Positions 55,665-64,000 of a DNA stretch of 64,000 nt are shown here, piece after piece. Positions within the stretch are counted from its first letter, which is position 1. Each line of letters starts with the position of its first letter. Location: positions 62,001 to 126,000 of the forward strand of contig CAWJLG010000009.1 in assembly GCA_963843595.1 (NCBI GenBank), given 5' to 3'. The notes under the pieces were generated by a model. That model made no database searches. It was not told the DNA's origin and saw nothing but the letters and a program-made list of their open reading frames with translations. The DNA is from CAIWHR01 sp963843595. Lineage in GTDB: Bacteria; Pseudomonadota; Gammaproteobacteria; Burkholderiales; Casimicrobiaceae. A program made the position numbers and the translations under genes.

Positions 55665-56879
55665 TCAGGTCGCCGCGCGCGCGGCGACCCCGAGCGTTTC
55701 CGCGGAGGCGGGCGCAACGACCCCGGGACCGGCAATCCGGTTGCGGCCGGCGCGCTTGGCCTCGTACAACAGCGCGTCGGCGCGGGACACCAGATCCGCA
55801 ACGCGCGCCGAGCCGTCGGAGGTGACGGCGACGCCGATGCTGACGGTGATCCGGATCGGCACCTTCGACGTGCCGAAGTCGGTGGCGGCGATCCTCGCCC
55901 GGGCGCGCTCGGCAACGAGCGCGGCCTCGTCCCCGTCGGTTCCCGGCAGCAGCACGGCGAATTCCTCGCCGCCGTAGCGGCCCAACAGGTCCTGGCCGCG
56001 CAGCGTGTGGCGCAGCGCCGCCGCCGTCCCGGTGAGCACCCGGTCGCCGGTGAGGTGGCCATGCGTGTCGTTGATTCGCTTGAAGAGGTCGAGGTCGATC
56101 ATCAGCATCGCGACCGGGGTCCCGGCGCGCTGCGCCCGGGCCAGTTCGCGCGCACAGAGCTCGAGGAACACCCGGTGCGTGTAGGCGTCGGTCAGCGAAT
56201 CGTGACTGGCGAGAAACTGGAGCTGAGACCGCAGCCGCAGATGCGCAAGCATCATCAGGCCGAGTCCGACGGCGACGGCGATCACGGCATGGGTGGCGAC
56301 ATACACGACGTGCACGCCGGCGTACTCGAACAGACCGGGCGCGTCGTCCGACACCGTTGTGACCGCGGCGCGCACGAGTGCAACCGCGGCGCCGATCGTC
56401 ATTCCCGCGGCGGTGAACAGCCTTGCCGCGCGGCTCGGGCGGTCGTCGCGCGCGACCGAGAGTTCGCGGACCGCCGCGACATAGACGACGGTCTCGGCGA
56501 TCATCTCGACGATGATGCGTGCGCGGAAACTGTCGTTGGCGTACGTGAACGCTACGAATAGCACGAACGCGAGGCCGACCAGCGAAGCGAGCGGCGCCCA
56601 CGGCACCTTGCGGCCCTCGAAGCTGCGTACGCCGGCATAGAGGAGTGCAAATCCGGCGACGAGCACGGTGTGCGCCAGCACGTAGGTGACGAACGGAGGC
56701 GCGCGGTCACGCAGCAGGAATGCGCCGGTGGCGAGCGTCAGCAGCGCATAGGCGATCGACCACTTGCGCAGTCCGGGAAACGGGGCGTGGATCCCCGCCC
56801 GCATGGCCCCGAACGTGCCCGCGAACAGCGCGGTCAGCAGCATCGTCAGGACAAGGAGCGTGGCGATGTCGAGCTGCAA
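55665..56879 (-). CDS. Membrane diguanylate cyclase (GGDEF domain)
   Basis: 404 aa with a TTG start at 56879 behind AGGAG; upstream in-frame sequence lacks membrane or coding character. About six membrane helices fill residues 1-205 as a sensory domain of unknown ligand. The GGDEF domain follows (FLASHDSLTDAYTHRVFLEL) with the active site RYGGEEFAVLLPG and an inhibitory I-site RGQD five residues before it. Both are intact, so c-di-GMP synthesis with product inhibition is expected. The last 25 residues (RNRIAGPGVVAPASAETLGV on) are variable. Confidence 0.9.
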   Translation of the reverse strand: MQLDIATLLVLTMLLTALFAGTFGAMRAGIHAPFPGLRKWSIAYALLTLATGAFLLRDRAPPFVTYVLAHTVLVAGFALLYAGVRSFEGRKVPWAPLASLVGLAFVLFVAFTYANDSFRARIIVEMIAETVVYVAAVRELSVARDDRPSRAARLFTAAGMTIGAAVALVRAAVTTVSDDAPGLFEYAGVHVVYVATHAVIAVAVGLGLMMLAHLRLRSQLQFLASHDSLTDAYTHRVFLELCARELARAQRAGTPVAMLMIDLDLFKRINDTHGHLTGDRVLTGTAAALRHTLRGQDLLGRYGGEEFAVLLPGTDGDEAALVAERARARIAATDFGTSKVPIRITVSIGVAVTSDGSARVADLVSRADALLYEAKRAGRNRIAGPGVVAPASAETLGVAARAAT

Positions 56880-57221
56880 CGAGTCTCCTGCTCGGCGTTG
56901 GAGGCGGGGCCTGCCGCGCTCTGCGTGAGCGTGAGGCCCCTGCGGCATTATTGCACCTGGTGCTGGGCGCATGCCGGTGTCTTGCAGGCGAAGTGCCGGC
57001 GACATTCGTGCCGACTGACCGGGATCAAGCGCTGCAGGCGGCTCGCGCGCTACACGACTCCCCGGCCGGCAATGGAAACCGCTACAATCCTGCCCAGCCG
57101 TTCGACTGCGCACCGGTTGCGCGCAGGTCGACCGGGGGAACGTCAAAGCGAGCGTTGCCGCTGGAACGTGGCAACGGTTCACGGAAATCCCCGGCGCGGC
57201 ACCTCATTCGGGAGTCCGAAG
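56880..57221. other. Intergenic region between the diguanylate cyclase and the DUF2628/pilin-like gene
   Basis: This 342-base gap separates divergent genes. It contains a -10-like TACAAT at 57083-57088, about 135 bases before the plus-strand ATG, and no clear -35. I see no coding region or RNA gene. The cyclase promoter was not found. Confidence 0.45.
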
Positions 57222-58172
57222 ATGACCACACCGATCGCCTTGCCCAACCTCGCCAACGCCGCCGCGCCTTCGCTGATGGGCGACACCGTGCGCATGCCGT
57301 GGGCGGGCGAAGGCGAGGAGCGCGTCGTGCGACCCGCGCTCGCCGTGCTTTACCGAATGGCGGTGGGCCCGCGGGCCGATTACTACGTGCCCCGGTTCCT
57401 TCGTTTCGAGCGCGCGGGGCGCGCCACGGCCACCTGGCATTGGCCGTCGTTCTGGATTCCGAGCATCTGGGCGTTCTACCGCAAGCTCTGGCTCGCCGGC
57501 ATCGGGTTTGCGTTGCTGCCGTTCCTCGGGGCGGCGGCGTTCGCAGCCATCGAGCCGGCCATCGGCGGTTCGAACCTCGTCTGGTTCGCGCTCGCCGCGC
57601 TGTTCATCTGGTTCGTTCCATGCGTGGTTCCCGCGCTGTTCGCGAACGCGCTGCTGTACCACCGGGTTCGGGCGCAGGTCCGGCGCGCGGAAGGCGAGCG
57701 GAGGTCGATCGGCCAGATTGCCACGATGCTGACCAAGCGCACGCCGACAGCGTTCACCGTCGCCCTGTGCGTCGGGATCGCAGCGGTGATCCTCACGCCG
57801 CAGCTGGCCGCGCCGAATCTGAACGCGCTGTACAAGGAACACGTCGTGCGCACCCGGCTCGCGGAGAGTCTCGCGGCGGTGAGGCCATTGCAGCGGCAGA
57901 TCGAGGAGAGCATCGAGCGCTTCGGTGTGCTGCCGCGGACGCCGGACTACGCGGTGATGCTCGCCCACCGGGGCGCGATGCTGCTCGAGGACGTCAATCT
58001 GAGCCCGACGACCGGCCGGCTCCGGCTGGTGCTCGGGCCGACCGTGGCCGAGCTCGACGGGACGGCGATCCTGCTCGCCCCGTCGATCGACGCCCGGCAG
58101 CGCGTCAACTGGCTGTGCATCCCGGTCGGCATCCCCCCCGCCTACCTTCCCGACGAGTGCCGGAAACAATAG
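57222..58172 (+). CDS. DUF2628-like membrane protein fused to a pilin-like C-terminal domain
   Basis: 316 aa from ATG at 57222. The first half resembles DUF2628: ADYYVPRFLRFE then ATATWHWPSFWIPSIWAFYR with two following membrane helices. A third hydrophobic helix (FTVALCVGIAAVILTPQLAA) is followed by a stretch resembling type IV pilin after its N-terminal helix (LNALYKEHVVRTRLAESLAA, RPLQRQIEESIERFGVLPRT). The C-terminus has the pilin-like beta-sheet ending RQRVNWLCIPVGIPPAYLPD with the paired Cys of the D-region. The prepilin peptidase site is missing, so it should stay in the membrane rather than join a pilus. Function is unknown. Confidence 0.6.
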   Translation: MTTPIALPNLANAAAPSLMGDTVRMPWAGEGEERVVRPALAVLYRMAVGPRADYYVPRFLRFERAGRATATWHWPSFWIPSIWAFYRKLWLAGIGFALLPFLGAAAFAAIEPAIGGSNLVWFALAALFIWFVPCVVPALFANALLYHRVRAQVRRAEGERRSIGQIATMLTKRTPTAFTVALCVGIAAVILTPQLAAPNLNALYKEHVVRTRLAESLAAVRPLQRQIEESIERFGVLPRTPDYAVMLAHRGAMLLEDVNLSPTTGRLRLVLGPTVAELDGTAILLAPSIDARQRVNWLCIPVGIPPAYLPDECRKQ

Positions 58173-58268
58173 TTCCGGCGGAAGGACAACGCCGGCCGCT
58201 GCCGCCGGCGATGCCGTTGCCGGTACCGCGGACGCCGCGCCGCAGCGGCGTCTGAGCGTGGCGCGGCG

Positions 58269-59184
58269 ATGAACGCAGCGCGCAACGCGGCCCACATTCC
58301 GCCGCGGGCGATCGTCCTGATCTCGGGCAGCGTCCTGTGCTTCACGCTGCTCGACACGACGATCAAGTACCTGACCCAGTTCATGCCGGTGTCGCTGCTG
58401 GTCTGGGCCCGCTGGAGCATCCAGGTGGTCGCGATGCTTCTGTGGCTCGGGCCGAGCATGGGACGCGGGCTGGTGCGCACGACCCGGCTTCGCCTGCACC
58501 TCGTTCGGGGCGCGATCCTGTTGAGCTCCTCGTTCTGCTTCGTCACCGCGTTGCGCTACCTGCCGCTGGCCGACGCGACGGCGATCAACTACTCGACCCC
58601 GATCCTGGTCGCGGTGATGGCGGTATTCATCCTGCACGAAAAGCTGACGCGGGCGCGGATCGGTTTCGTGCTCGCGGGATTCGCGGGGATGCTGCTCATC
58701 GCGCGGCCGGGTTCGGAGATCCTGACCGCGGCCGCGCTGCTCGCCATGGCCTCCGCGGCCTTCTATGCGACGTTCCAGATCCTGACCCGCAAGCTGGCGG
58801 GCGAGGATCCCCGCGTGCTGCTTTTCATCCCGGCCCTGGTCGGCACCGCGCTGATGACGCTGACGCTGCCGTGGATCGAGTTCCCCGCGCACGTGGCGTG
58901 GCAGCAGGTCGTGCTCCTCGTGGTCGGCAGCCTGCTGGGCACGCTTGGGGCATTTCCTCTTCATCCTCGCGTTCCGGCGCGCTCCTGCGTCGGGGCTTGC
59001 GCCGTTCACCTACATGCAGCTCGTCTGGGCGACGCTCCTCGGGTGGTTCATTTTCGGCGATTTCCCCGGGGGCTTCACGCTCGCCGGCATGGGCGTGATC
59101 GCGACGAGCGGCCTCTTCCTCGCGGTGCACGAGCAGCGCCGGGCGCAGGTCCCGCCGCCGCCGGGCCCGACCACCATCGAGTAG
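58269..59184 (+). CDS. EamA/DMT-family permease, one-base frameshift near the C-terminus
   Basis: ATG at 58269 starts a ten-helix drug/metabolite transporter with two EamA repeats (LISGSVLCFTLLDTTIKYLT and ALLAMASAAFYATFQILTRK). The frame breaks in the GGGG run at 58947-58950 after LLGTLG. Removing one G continues as HFLFILAFRRAPASGLAPFT and YMQLVWATLLGWFIFGDFPG through the final helix. Corrected length is 304 aa, typical of the family. It probably exports or takes up a metabolite; no substrate can be named. Confidence 0.88.
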
Positions 59185-59236
59185 CGAGCTGCGGAGGATT
59201 CCCCGGCGGGCCGGGTCCGTCTTCGCCGACCTGCGT

Positions 59237-59263
59237 TAGAATTGGTCAGACCACCCGACCAAT
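59237..59263. promoter_or_regulatory. Promoter -10 with overlapping GntR/PdhR-like operator
   Basis: TAGAAT at 59237-59242 is a -10-like box. It is followed by the palindrome TGGTC-A-GACCA (59243-59253), and the larger inverted repeat ATTGGTC (59241-59247) / GACCAAT (59257-59263) overlaps it. AATTGGTCAGACCA matches the AATTGGTnnnACCA part of PdhR-type sites. It lies 43 bases before the dehydrogenase ATG. No GntR-family gene is in the window. Confidence 0.5.
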
Positions 59264-59305
59264 CCGGGGCGCGCCGCGTCCCTTTTTCTTTCCGTGGAGG
59301 AAGAC

Positions 59306-60223
59306 ATGAACGCGACCGCAACGCCGCGCATCGGCTTCATCGGCCTGGGCCTGATGGGGCACGGCATGGCGAAGAACCTCGTCATGAAGGGCTTCCCGCT
59401 GACGGTGCGCGTGCATCGCAACCGCAAGCCGCTCGAGGACATCCTTGCCGCCGGCGCGAAGGAGGTCGCCACCAACGCCGACGTGGCGCGCAATGCCGAC
59501 ATCGTGTTCCTGTGCGTGACCGGGGCGCCGCAGGTCGAGGAGATCGTCCACGGCAAGGACGGTCTCGCCGGCGCCGCGCGCAAAGGCCTCGTGATCGTCG
59601 ACACGTCGACGAGCGAGCCGGCGACGACGGCGAAGATGCGCGAGTCGCTCGCGCCACTGGGCGTCCTCTTCGTCGACGCGCCGCTCGCCCGCACGCCGCT
59701 CGAGGCCGAGCAGGGCCGGCTCAACATCATGGTCGGCGCCGACGACGCGACGTTCGCGACGTTGAAGCCCGTGCTGCAGGCGTTCTGCGAGAACATCATC
59801 CACGCCGGTCCCGCCGGCCACGGATTGATGATCAAGCTCCTCAACAATTTCGTCGCGCAGGCGATCGCGACGGCGACCGCGGAAGCGTGCGCGGCCGCGG
59901 CGAAGTCGGGCGTGTCGATCCGCAAGCTGCACGAGGTCATCTCGGCCGGCGCGGTGAACTCGGGGATCTTCCAGATGATGGTCGGCAGGATGCTCGACCA
60001 CGGCGACCTCACCGGGCTCAAGTTCACGCTGGTCAACGCGATGAAGGATCTGCGCTACTACACGCATTTCGCCGAATCGCTCCCGGTGTGCGGGATCGTC
60101 GGCGAGGCGGTCCACCAGAGCCTCGTCAATGCGAACCTGCTGGGCTTCGGCGACAAGTACGTGGCTTCGCTGATCGAGGCGCAGGAGAAGCTCTCGGGCG
60201 TTGCGATCGTGCCGCGGAGCTGA
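59306..60223 (+). CDS. NAD(P)-dependent beta-hydroxyacid dehydrogenase (3-hydroxyisobutyrate dehydrogenase family)
   Basis: 305 aa from ATG at 59306 with GGAGGAAG upstream. The Rossmann start is RIGFIGLGLMGHGMAKNLVM. The substrate motif is DAPLARTPLEAEQGRLNIMV near 120, a variant of DAPVSGG; the catalytic Lys is in GHGLMIKLLNNF near 175. The variant substrate loop (ARTP in place of SGGP) suggests a substrate other than hydroxyisobutyrate. It follows an EamA permease and is preceded by a palindromic operator. Confidence 0.87.
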   Translation: MNATATPRIGFIGLGLMGHGMAKNLVMKGFPLTVRVHRNRKPLEDILAAGAKEVATNADVARNADIVFLCVTGAPQVEEIVHGKDGLAGAARKGLVIVDTSTSEPATTAKMRESLAPLGVLFVDAPLARTPLEAEQGRLNIMVGADDATFATLKPVLQAFCENIIHAGPAGHGLMIKLLNNFVAQAIATATAEACAAAAKSGVSIRKLHEVISAGAVNSGIFQMMVGRMLDHGDLTGLKFTLVNAMKDLRYYTHFAESLPVCGIVGEAVHQSLVNANLLGFGDKYVASLIEAQEKLSGVAIVPRS

Positions 60224-60342
60224 GCGCACGGGCTCTGCGCAAGGCAAGTCGAGGCCGCCAACGTGGCCCGATACCAGTATCATCGACGCTTCCCGAACTT
60301 CCCGCGCCGACCCGGGCAGACGAGACCCGGGCAGCGTGCCCC

Positions 60343-61137
60343 ATGACAGCTGCCGCCTCCGTTTCCCATCTCGAATTCGCGTACCGCATGGCGCTCACCG
60401 CCGGTGAGGCGATCCTGCCGCACTTCCGCGTCGCCATCGACGTCGAGGACAAGGGTGGTGCCCGGGGATACGACCCCGTGACGGTGGCCGACCGCGCGGC
60501 CGAGGCCGTGATCCGCGCCGAGATCGCGCGCGTCCACCCGGACCACGGCATCCGCGGCGAGGAGCACGGCTGGCAGAAAGGCGCGTCGAACTTCACCTGG
60601 GTGATCGACCCGATCGACGGCACGCGCAGCTTCATCCTCGGCCAGATGCACTGGGCGACGCTGATCGCGCTGCACGACGGCGAGCGCGTCGTCGCCGGCG
60701 TTGCGCACCAGCCTTACGTGGGCGAGACGTTCCTCGCGACACCCGGCGGTCGCGCGGAATGGCGTCGCGGCGGCATGCGCCGCGCGCTGAAGACGCGACG
60801 CTGTCATGCGCTCGAACACGCGGCGCTCGCGTGCACCGATCCGAAGATGTTCCTGACGCCCGAGACTCTCGCGGCGTTCAACCGCGTTTCGGCGCGCGCG
60901 CGGCTGACGCGCTGGGGCGGCGACTGCTACGCGTACTGCCTGCTCGCGATGGGGCTCATCGACGTGGTCATCGAATCGTCGCTTCAGGCCTGGGACGTGC
61001 AGGCGCTGGTCCCGATCGTGGGGTCGGCCGGCGGCACGATCACGACGTGGACCGGCGGACGCTGCGAGGAGGGCGGCAACGTCGTCGCCTGCGGCGATCC
61101 GGTGCTGCACGCCGAAGTGCTGAAACTGCTGGCCTGA
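60343..61137 (+). CDS. Inositol monophosphatase-family phosphatase (histidinol-phosphatase HisN-like)
   Basis: 264 aa. The metal-binding motifs are GEEHGW near residue 68, WVIDPIDGTRSFILGQMHWA near 87 and QAWDVQALVPIVGSAGGTIT near 210. Spacing is standard for the IMPase superfamily. The variant TRSFILG in place of TxNF, with the close match to HisN-type sequences, points to histidinol-phosphate rather than inositol phosphate, but fructose-bisphosphatase-like activity is not excluded. No histidine-biosynthesis gene is adjacent. Confidence 0.83.
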   Translation: MTAAASVSHLEFAYRMALTAGEAILPHFRVAIDVEDKGGARGYDPVTVADRAAEAVIRAEIARVHPDHGIRGEEHGWQKGASNFTWVIDPIDGTRSFILGQMHWATLIALHDGERVVAGVAHQPYVGETFLATPGGRAEWRRGGMRRALKTRRCHALEHAALACTDPKMFLTPETLAAFNRVSARARLTRWGGDCYAYCLLAMGLIDVVIESSLQAWDVQALVPIVGSAGGTITTWTGGRCEEGGNVVACGDPVLHAEVLKLLA

Positions 61138-61262
61138 CTTGCCCGCTCGGCCGGGATGCGGCTGCGGCACCGCGGTGGTGTCCTTGACCGTCTCCGGCAC
61201 GTACGATGACTGCCCGTCGACGACGACATACTGCGCAAGCACTCTCCAGGGAGCTACGGCGA

Positions 61263-62349
61263 ATGGCCTCTGCGACACCACGGGACCTCTGGGACAACCC
61301 GCTCGGCACCGACGGCTTCGAGTTCATCGAATACGCGGCAACGGACCCGGCGGCGCTCGGCCGCCTGTTCGAGCAGATGGGTTTCGCCGCCGTGGCGAAG
61401 CACCGCGCGAAGGACGTGCTGCTCTACCGACAGGGTGGCATCAACTTCATCGTCAACGCGGAGCCGCACTCGTTCGCGCAGTCGTTCGCTCGCGTGCACG
61501 GGCCCTCGATCTGCGCGATCGCGTTCAGGGTGAAGGACGCCGCGTATGCCTACCGCCGCTGCGTCGAGCAGGGGGCGTGGGGGGTCGAGGCGCACCCGGG
61601 GCCGATGGAGCTCAACATCCCGGCGATCAAGGGCATCGGCGACTCGCTGATCTATCTGGTCGATCGCTGGGCCGGGAACGGTTCCGGCGTGTCGATCTAC
61701 GACATCGACTTCGTGCCGCTGCCGGGCGCCGATCTGCATCCGGCGGGCGCGGGCCTCACCTACATCGATCACCTGACGCACAACGTGCATCGCGGGCGGA
61801 TGGAAGAGTGGGCGGGCTTCTACGAGCGGCTGTTCAACTTCCGCGAGGTCCGGTACTTCGACATCGAAGGCAAGCTGACGGGTCTCAAGTCGAAGGCGAT
61901 GACGAGCCCCTGCGGCAAGATCCGGATCCCGATCAACGAGTCCTCCGACGACAAGAGCCAGATCCAGGAATACCTGATCGACTATCGCGGCGAGGGCATC
62001 CAGCACGTCGCGCTCGGCACCGGCGACATCCACGCGACGGTCGAGGCGATGCGCGCCTCCGGCGTCGCGTTCCAGGACACGCCGGACACGTACTTCGAGG
62101 CGCTGGCCACGCGGCTGCCGGGGCACAGGGAGGACACGGCTCGGCTGCGGAAGAACCGCATCCTGCTCGACGGGGCGCCGGCCAAGGACGAGATGCTGCT
62201 GCAGATCTTCACCAAAACCGTCATCGGGCCGATCTTCTTCGAGATCATCCAGCGCAAGGGCAACGAGGGCTTCGGCGAGGGCAACTTCCGTGCGCTGTTC
62301 GAGTCGATCGAGCTCGACCAGATCCGGCGCGGCGTCGCTGAAAACCTAG
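61263..62349 (+). CDS. hpd: 4-hydroxyphenylpyruvate dioxygenase (end corrected for a one-base frameshift)
   Basis: ATG at 61263. The vicinal-oxygen-chelate fold has the three iron ligands: His in TYIDHLTHNV, His in GEGIQHVALGTGDI and Glu in IFFEIIQRKG. It turns 4-hydroxyphenylpyruvate into homogentisate in tyrosine breakdown. As sequenced the frame runs on to 62384 with an unusual tail (AENLARPGKSGRAEP). Removing one base at 62335-62337 gives RRGVLKT and a stop at 62349, the usual ending for this enzyme, and a family-sized 361 aa. With ipdC it defines a second use of aryl-pyruvates. Confidence 0.92.
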
Positions 62350-62516
62350 CTCGGCCGGGCAAATCGGGTCGCGCCGAACCGTAGGTCCGCAGTATTTGCG
62401 CGGGCGCGCCTTGCGGGCAGGGCATTCGATCCCCACGTCCCTGATTGCACAGGAAAGATGCGTTTGCGCGCGCTTTCTGTCATAGTCTCGGAGTTTCTGG
62501 AAGAACGGGTCTGTTA

Positions 62517-63521
62517 GTGCTCACTCCGCTTGGTTTCTCGTTGCTGCGCCAGCTTGCGGATGGCGCCTTCCACTCCGGCGAGGATCTCGCCGAGCAGGTG
62601 GGGCTTACGCGCGCCCGTGTGTCGCAGGTGCTGAAGGACGCCGAAACGGCCGGTCTCGCGCTGGAGCGGATCAAGGGTCGCGGCTATCGCCTGCTGGAAG
62701 CGCCGAATTTCCTCGACGCAAAGGCGGTTCGGGCGCGCCTCGACGAACTCGCGATCGATCGCGGGGCCCCGATCCCGGTTGCCGTCGAAGTCACCGACCA
62801 GGTCGATTCGACATCCTCTGAACTGATGCGCCGTTCGCAGCGGCGCGACGTCCATGGCATCGCGCTCGCGGCCGAATGGCAGACCGCCGGCCGCGGCCGG
62901 CGCGGGCGCCCGTGGATGGCCGTTGCCGGGGGCAGTCTCACGTTCTCGCTGGGCTGGCAGTTCGAGCAGGGCGCGGGATTCCTGGCCGGGCTCTCGCTGG
63001 CCGTCGGGGTCGCCGTCGCGCGCGCGCTGGAGGCCGAGGGCCTGTCCGGCATTGCGCTCAAGTGGCCGAACGACCTCGTCCACCGGCACCTGAAACTGGG
63101 CGGCATCCTGATCGAGCTCAACGGCGATGCGCTCGGGCCGTCGACGACGGTCATCGGCGTCGGACTCAACGTCCGGCTGCCGCCGGCTGCGCGCAAGGAC
63201 ATTCCGGTGCCGGTGACCGACCTTACGACCGTCGCCGGCAAGAAGGCGTCGCCGATCGATCGCAATCGCCTGCTCGCCCGGCTGCTCGCCGAGCTTTCCT
63301 CGGTACTGGAGCAGTATTCGACCGAGGGCTTCGCGCCGTTCGCCGCCGAATGGCAGCATCGCCACGCTTACCAGGGCAAGCCGGTGAAGCTGCTCCTTCC
63401 CGACGGCGCGACGGTCACCGGCAAGGTCGCCGGGGTCGACGCGAGCGGCGCGCTGGTGCTGGCCGACGGGCCGCGCCGCGCGCGCTTCCTCGCCGGCGAG
63501 ATTTCGCTTCGCCGCGCGTAA
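62517..63521 (+). CDS. birA: Biotin-protein ligase / biotin operon repressor BirA
   Basis: 334 aa with a GTG start at 62517 (LTPLGFSLLRQLADGAFHSG); the longer frame from 62445 adds an unsupported tail. The N-terminal winged helix includes LAEQVGLTRARVSQVLKDAE. The ligase domain shows AEWQTAGRGRRGRPW, IALKWPNDLVH and LKLGGILIEL, all needed for biotinyl-AMP formation and transfer. The C-terminal SH3-like domain begins near YQGKPVKLLLPDG. With its DNA-binding domain it can both charge carboxylases and repress biotin genes. coaX follows, a common betaproteobacterial pairing. Confidence 0.93.
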   Translation: MLTPLGFSLLRQLADGAFHSGEDLAEQVGLTRARVSQVLKDAETAGLALERIKGRGYRLLEAPNFLDAKAVRARLDELAIDRGAPIPVAVEVTDQVDSTSSELMRRSQRRDVHGIALAAEWQTAGRGRRGRPWMAVAGGSLTFSLGWQFEQGAGFLAGLSLAVGVAVARALEAEGLSGIALKWPNDLVHRHLKLGGILIELNGDALGPSTTVIGVGLNVRLPPAARKDIPVPVTDLTTVAGKKASPIDRNRLLARLLAELSSVLEQYSTEGFAPFAAEWQHRHAYQGKPVKLLLPDGATVTGKVAGVDASGALVLADGPRRARFLAGEISLRRA

Positions 63522-63570
63522 TACGGGCAGGGGCGGATTCTGTCCGGGTCCGGTCGACCTTGGCCGCAAT

Positions 63571-63664
63571 CGGGTCAGGTTACTATTTCAGTGCGTCCGA
63601 CCGGCCCCGGGGCCGGCGATGTGCGCGGAAACCGTAGCCCGGTTTTTGTTACGTCTCTGACCCC
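63571..63664. repeat. REP-like repeat abutting the coaX start codon
   Basis: GTTACGTCTCTGACCCC at 63648-63664 shares its core with the repeats at 30543-30559 and 37653-37679 and ends directly before the coaX ATG. A partial inverted partner, CGGGTCAGGTTAC, is at 63571-63583. Between them lies the palindrome CCGGCCCCGGGGCCGG (63601-63616). No Shine-Dalgarno sequence precedes coaX. Confidence 0.55.
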
Positions 63665-64000
63665 ATGAGCCAGATCCTCGTCATCGACATCGGCAACAGC
63701 CGCATGAAATGGGGCCTGCGCGGCACGCACGGCTGGCTCGCGCTGGGGGTCACGCCCAACAGCGAGATCGGGACGCTGGCGCTGCGGGACTGGCAGAATC
63801 TCCCGCGCCCGATGCGAGTCGTGGGTGTCAACGTTGCCGGCGAGGCCGCGCGCGTGCGCGTCGAGGCGCAGCTTGCGCGCTGGCGCGTCGCGCCCGAGTG
63901 GCTCATTGCGGACGCCGCGGCGTGCGGCGTGACCAACCGCTACGCACGGCCCGCACAGCTCGGTCCCGACCGCTGGGCGTCGCTGGTCGGGGCGCGGCAG
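63665..64000 (+). CDS. coaX: Type III pantothenate kinase CoaX (3' end outside window)
   Basis: The first 112 codons are present from ATG at 63665. The actin-like ATPase phosphate loop is SQILVIDIGNSRMKWGL, the second glycine-containing segment is MRVVGVNVAGEAA, and GVTNRYARPAQLGPDRWASL contains the conserved GxDR-type substrate region. CoaX phosphorylates pantothenate in coenzyme A synthesis and differs from the E. coli CoaA type. It starts 143 bases after birA. The remaining part lies downstream of the window. Confidence 0.9.
   Translation, partial: MSQILVIDIGNSRMKWGLRGTHGWLALGVTPNSEIGTLALRDWQNLPRPMRVVGVNVAGEAARVRVEAQLARWRVAPEWLIADAAACGVTNRYARPAQLGPDRWASLVGARQ

Noticed and set aside
62445..62516. 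Longer birA N-terminus from 62445
   Set aside because: The added residues do not resemble BirA; the GTG start at 62517 matches the family start.

Overview
The window is GC-rich (roughly two thirds G+C by eye), densely coding DNA that looks like a betaproteobacterium of Burkholderiales type. The reasons are a Bug-type tripartite-tricarboxylate receptor, a birA-coaX pair, a PEP-CTERM exosortase substrate, a peroxiredoxin-glutaredoxin hybrid beside oxyR, a large liv-type transport locus with acyl-CoA ligases, and REP-like repeats ending in CTGACCCC. This is inference from gene content; no rRNA is present. No transposase, integrase, phage gene or CRISPR array was seen.

Layout. 1-3924 (+): the end of an HtrA-like PDZ protease, then an ABC receptor, an M24 peptidase-fold enzyme with an altered metal site and a beta-hydroxyacid dehydrogenase. 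3921-8936 (-): a ribose-type sugar ABC operon (receptor, Rid protein, fused ATPase, two permeases). 9203-13278 (+): a polyamine-type ABC operon. 13402-14196 (-): a PEP-CTERM protein behind an AT-rich leader. 14633-20562 (-): an RND efflux operon divergent from its TetR regulator (20713-21399), with a perfect palindromic operator between them. 21568-23289 (+): two beta-oxidation-type enzymes. 23376-26664: a peroxide-defence unit (flavin disulfide reductase, Prx-Grx hybrid, OxyR and an OxyR box). 26796-36956: a liv-type ABC transporter with a long-chain acyl-CoA ligase and a PaaK-like protein, bracketed by two Crp/Fnr regulators. 37218-43491: mixed housekeeping genes (gabD-like, uppP, acyl desaturase, YidB-like, MscS, YceH). 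43708-45338 (+): an indole/phenylpyruvate decarboxylase. 46019-49548 (+): a NYN/OST-HTH protein followed by a tightly overlapping AmmeMemoRadiSam triad. 49580-53859 (-): a pseudouridine synthase, a Bug receptor and thiC with a TPP riboswitch. 54135-56879: tRNA-Gly(CCC), a PadR regulator, thioredoxin, an AhpD-like protein and a diguanylate cyclase. 57222-64000 (+): a DUF2628/pilin-like fusion, an EamA permease, a second beta-hydroxyacid dehydrogenase, an inositol-monophosphatase-like enzyme, hpd, birA and the start of coaX.

Two cautions matter for any reuse. First, at least nine single-base frameshifts break otherwise well-conserved genes (PotB-like, RND pump, ipdC twice, adhesin-E-like, Bug receptor, thiC, EamA, hpd). 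Several lie in short G or C runs, and correcting each one restores a family-typical length, so sequencing or assembly indels are much more likely than gene decay. The affected genes are given here as full-length loci. Second, receptor ligands and several enzyme substrates cannot be assigned from sequence alone.

The most unusual items are the AmmeMemoRadiSam triad, the DUF2628-pilin fusion, the PaaK-like protein without its nucleotide loop, the M24 enzyme with a Cys in place of a metal-binding Asp, and the REP-like repeats that abut the start codons of livH and coaX.
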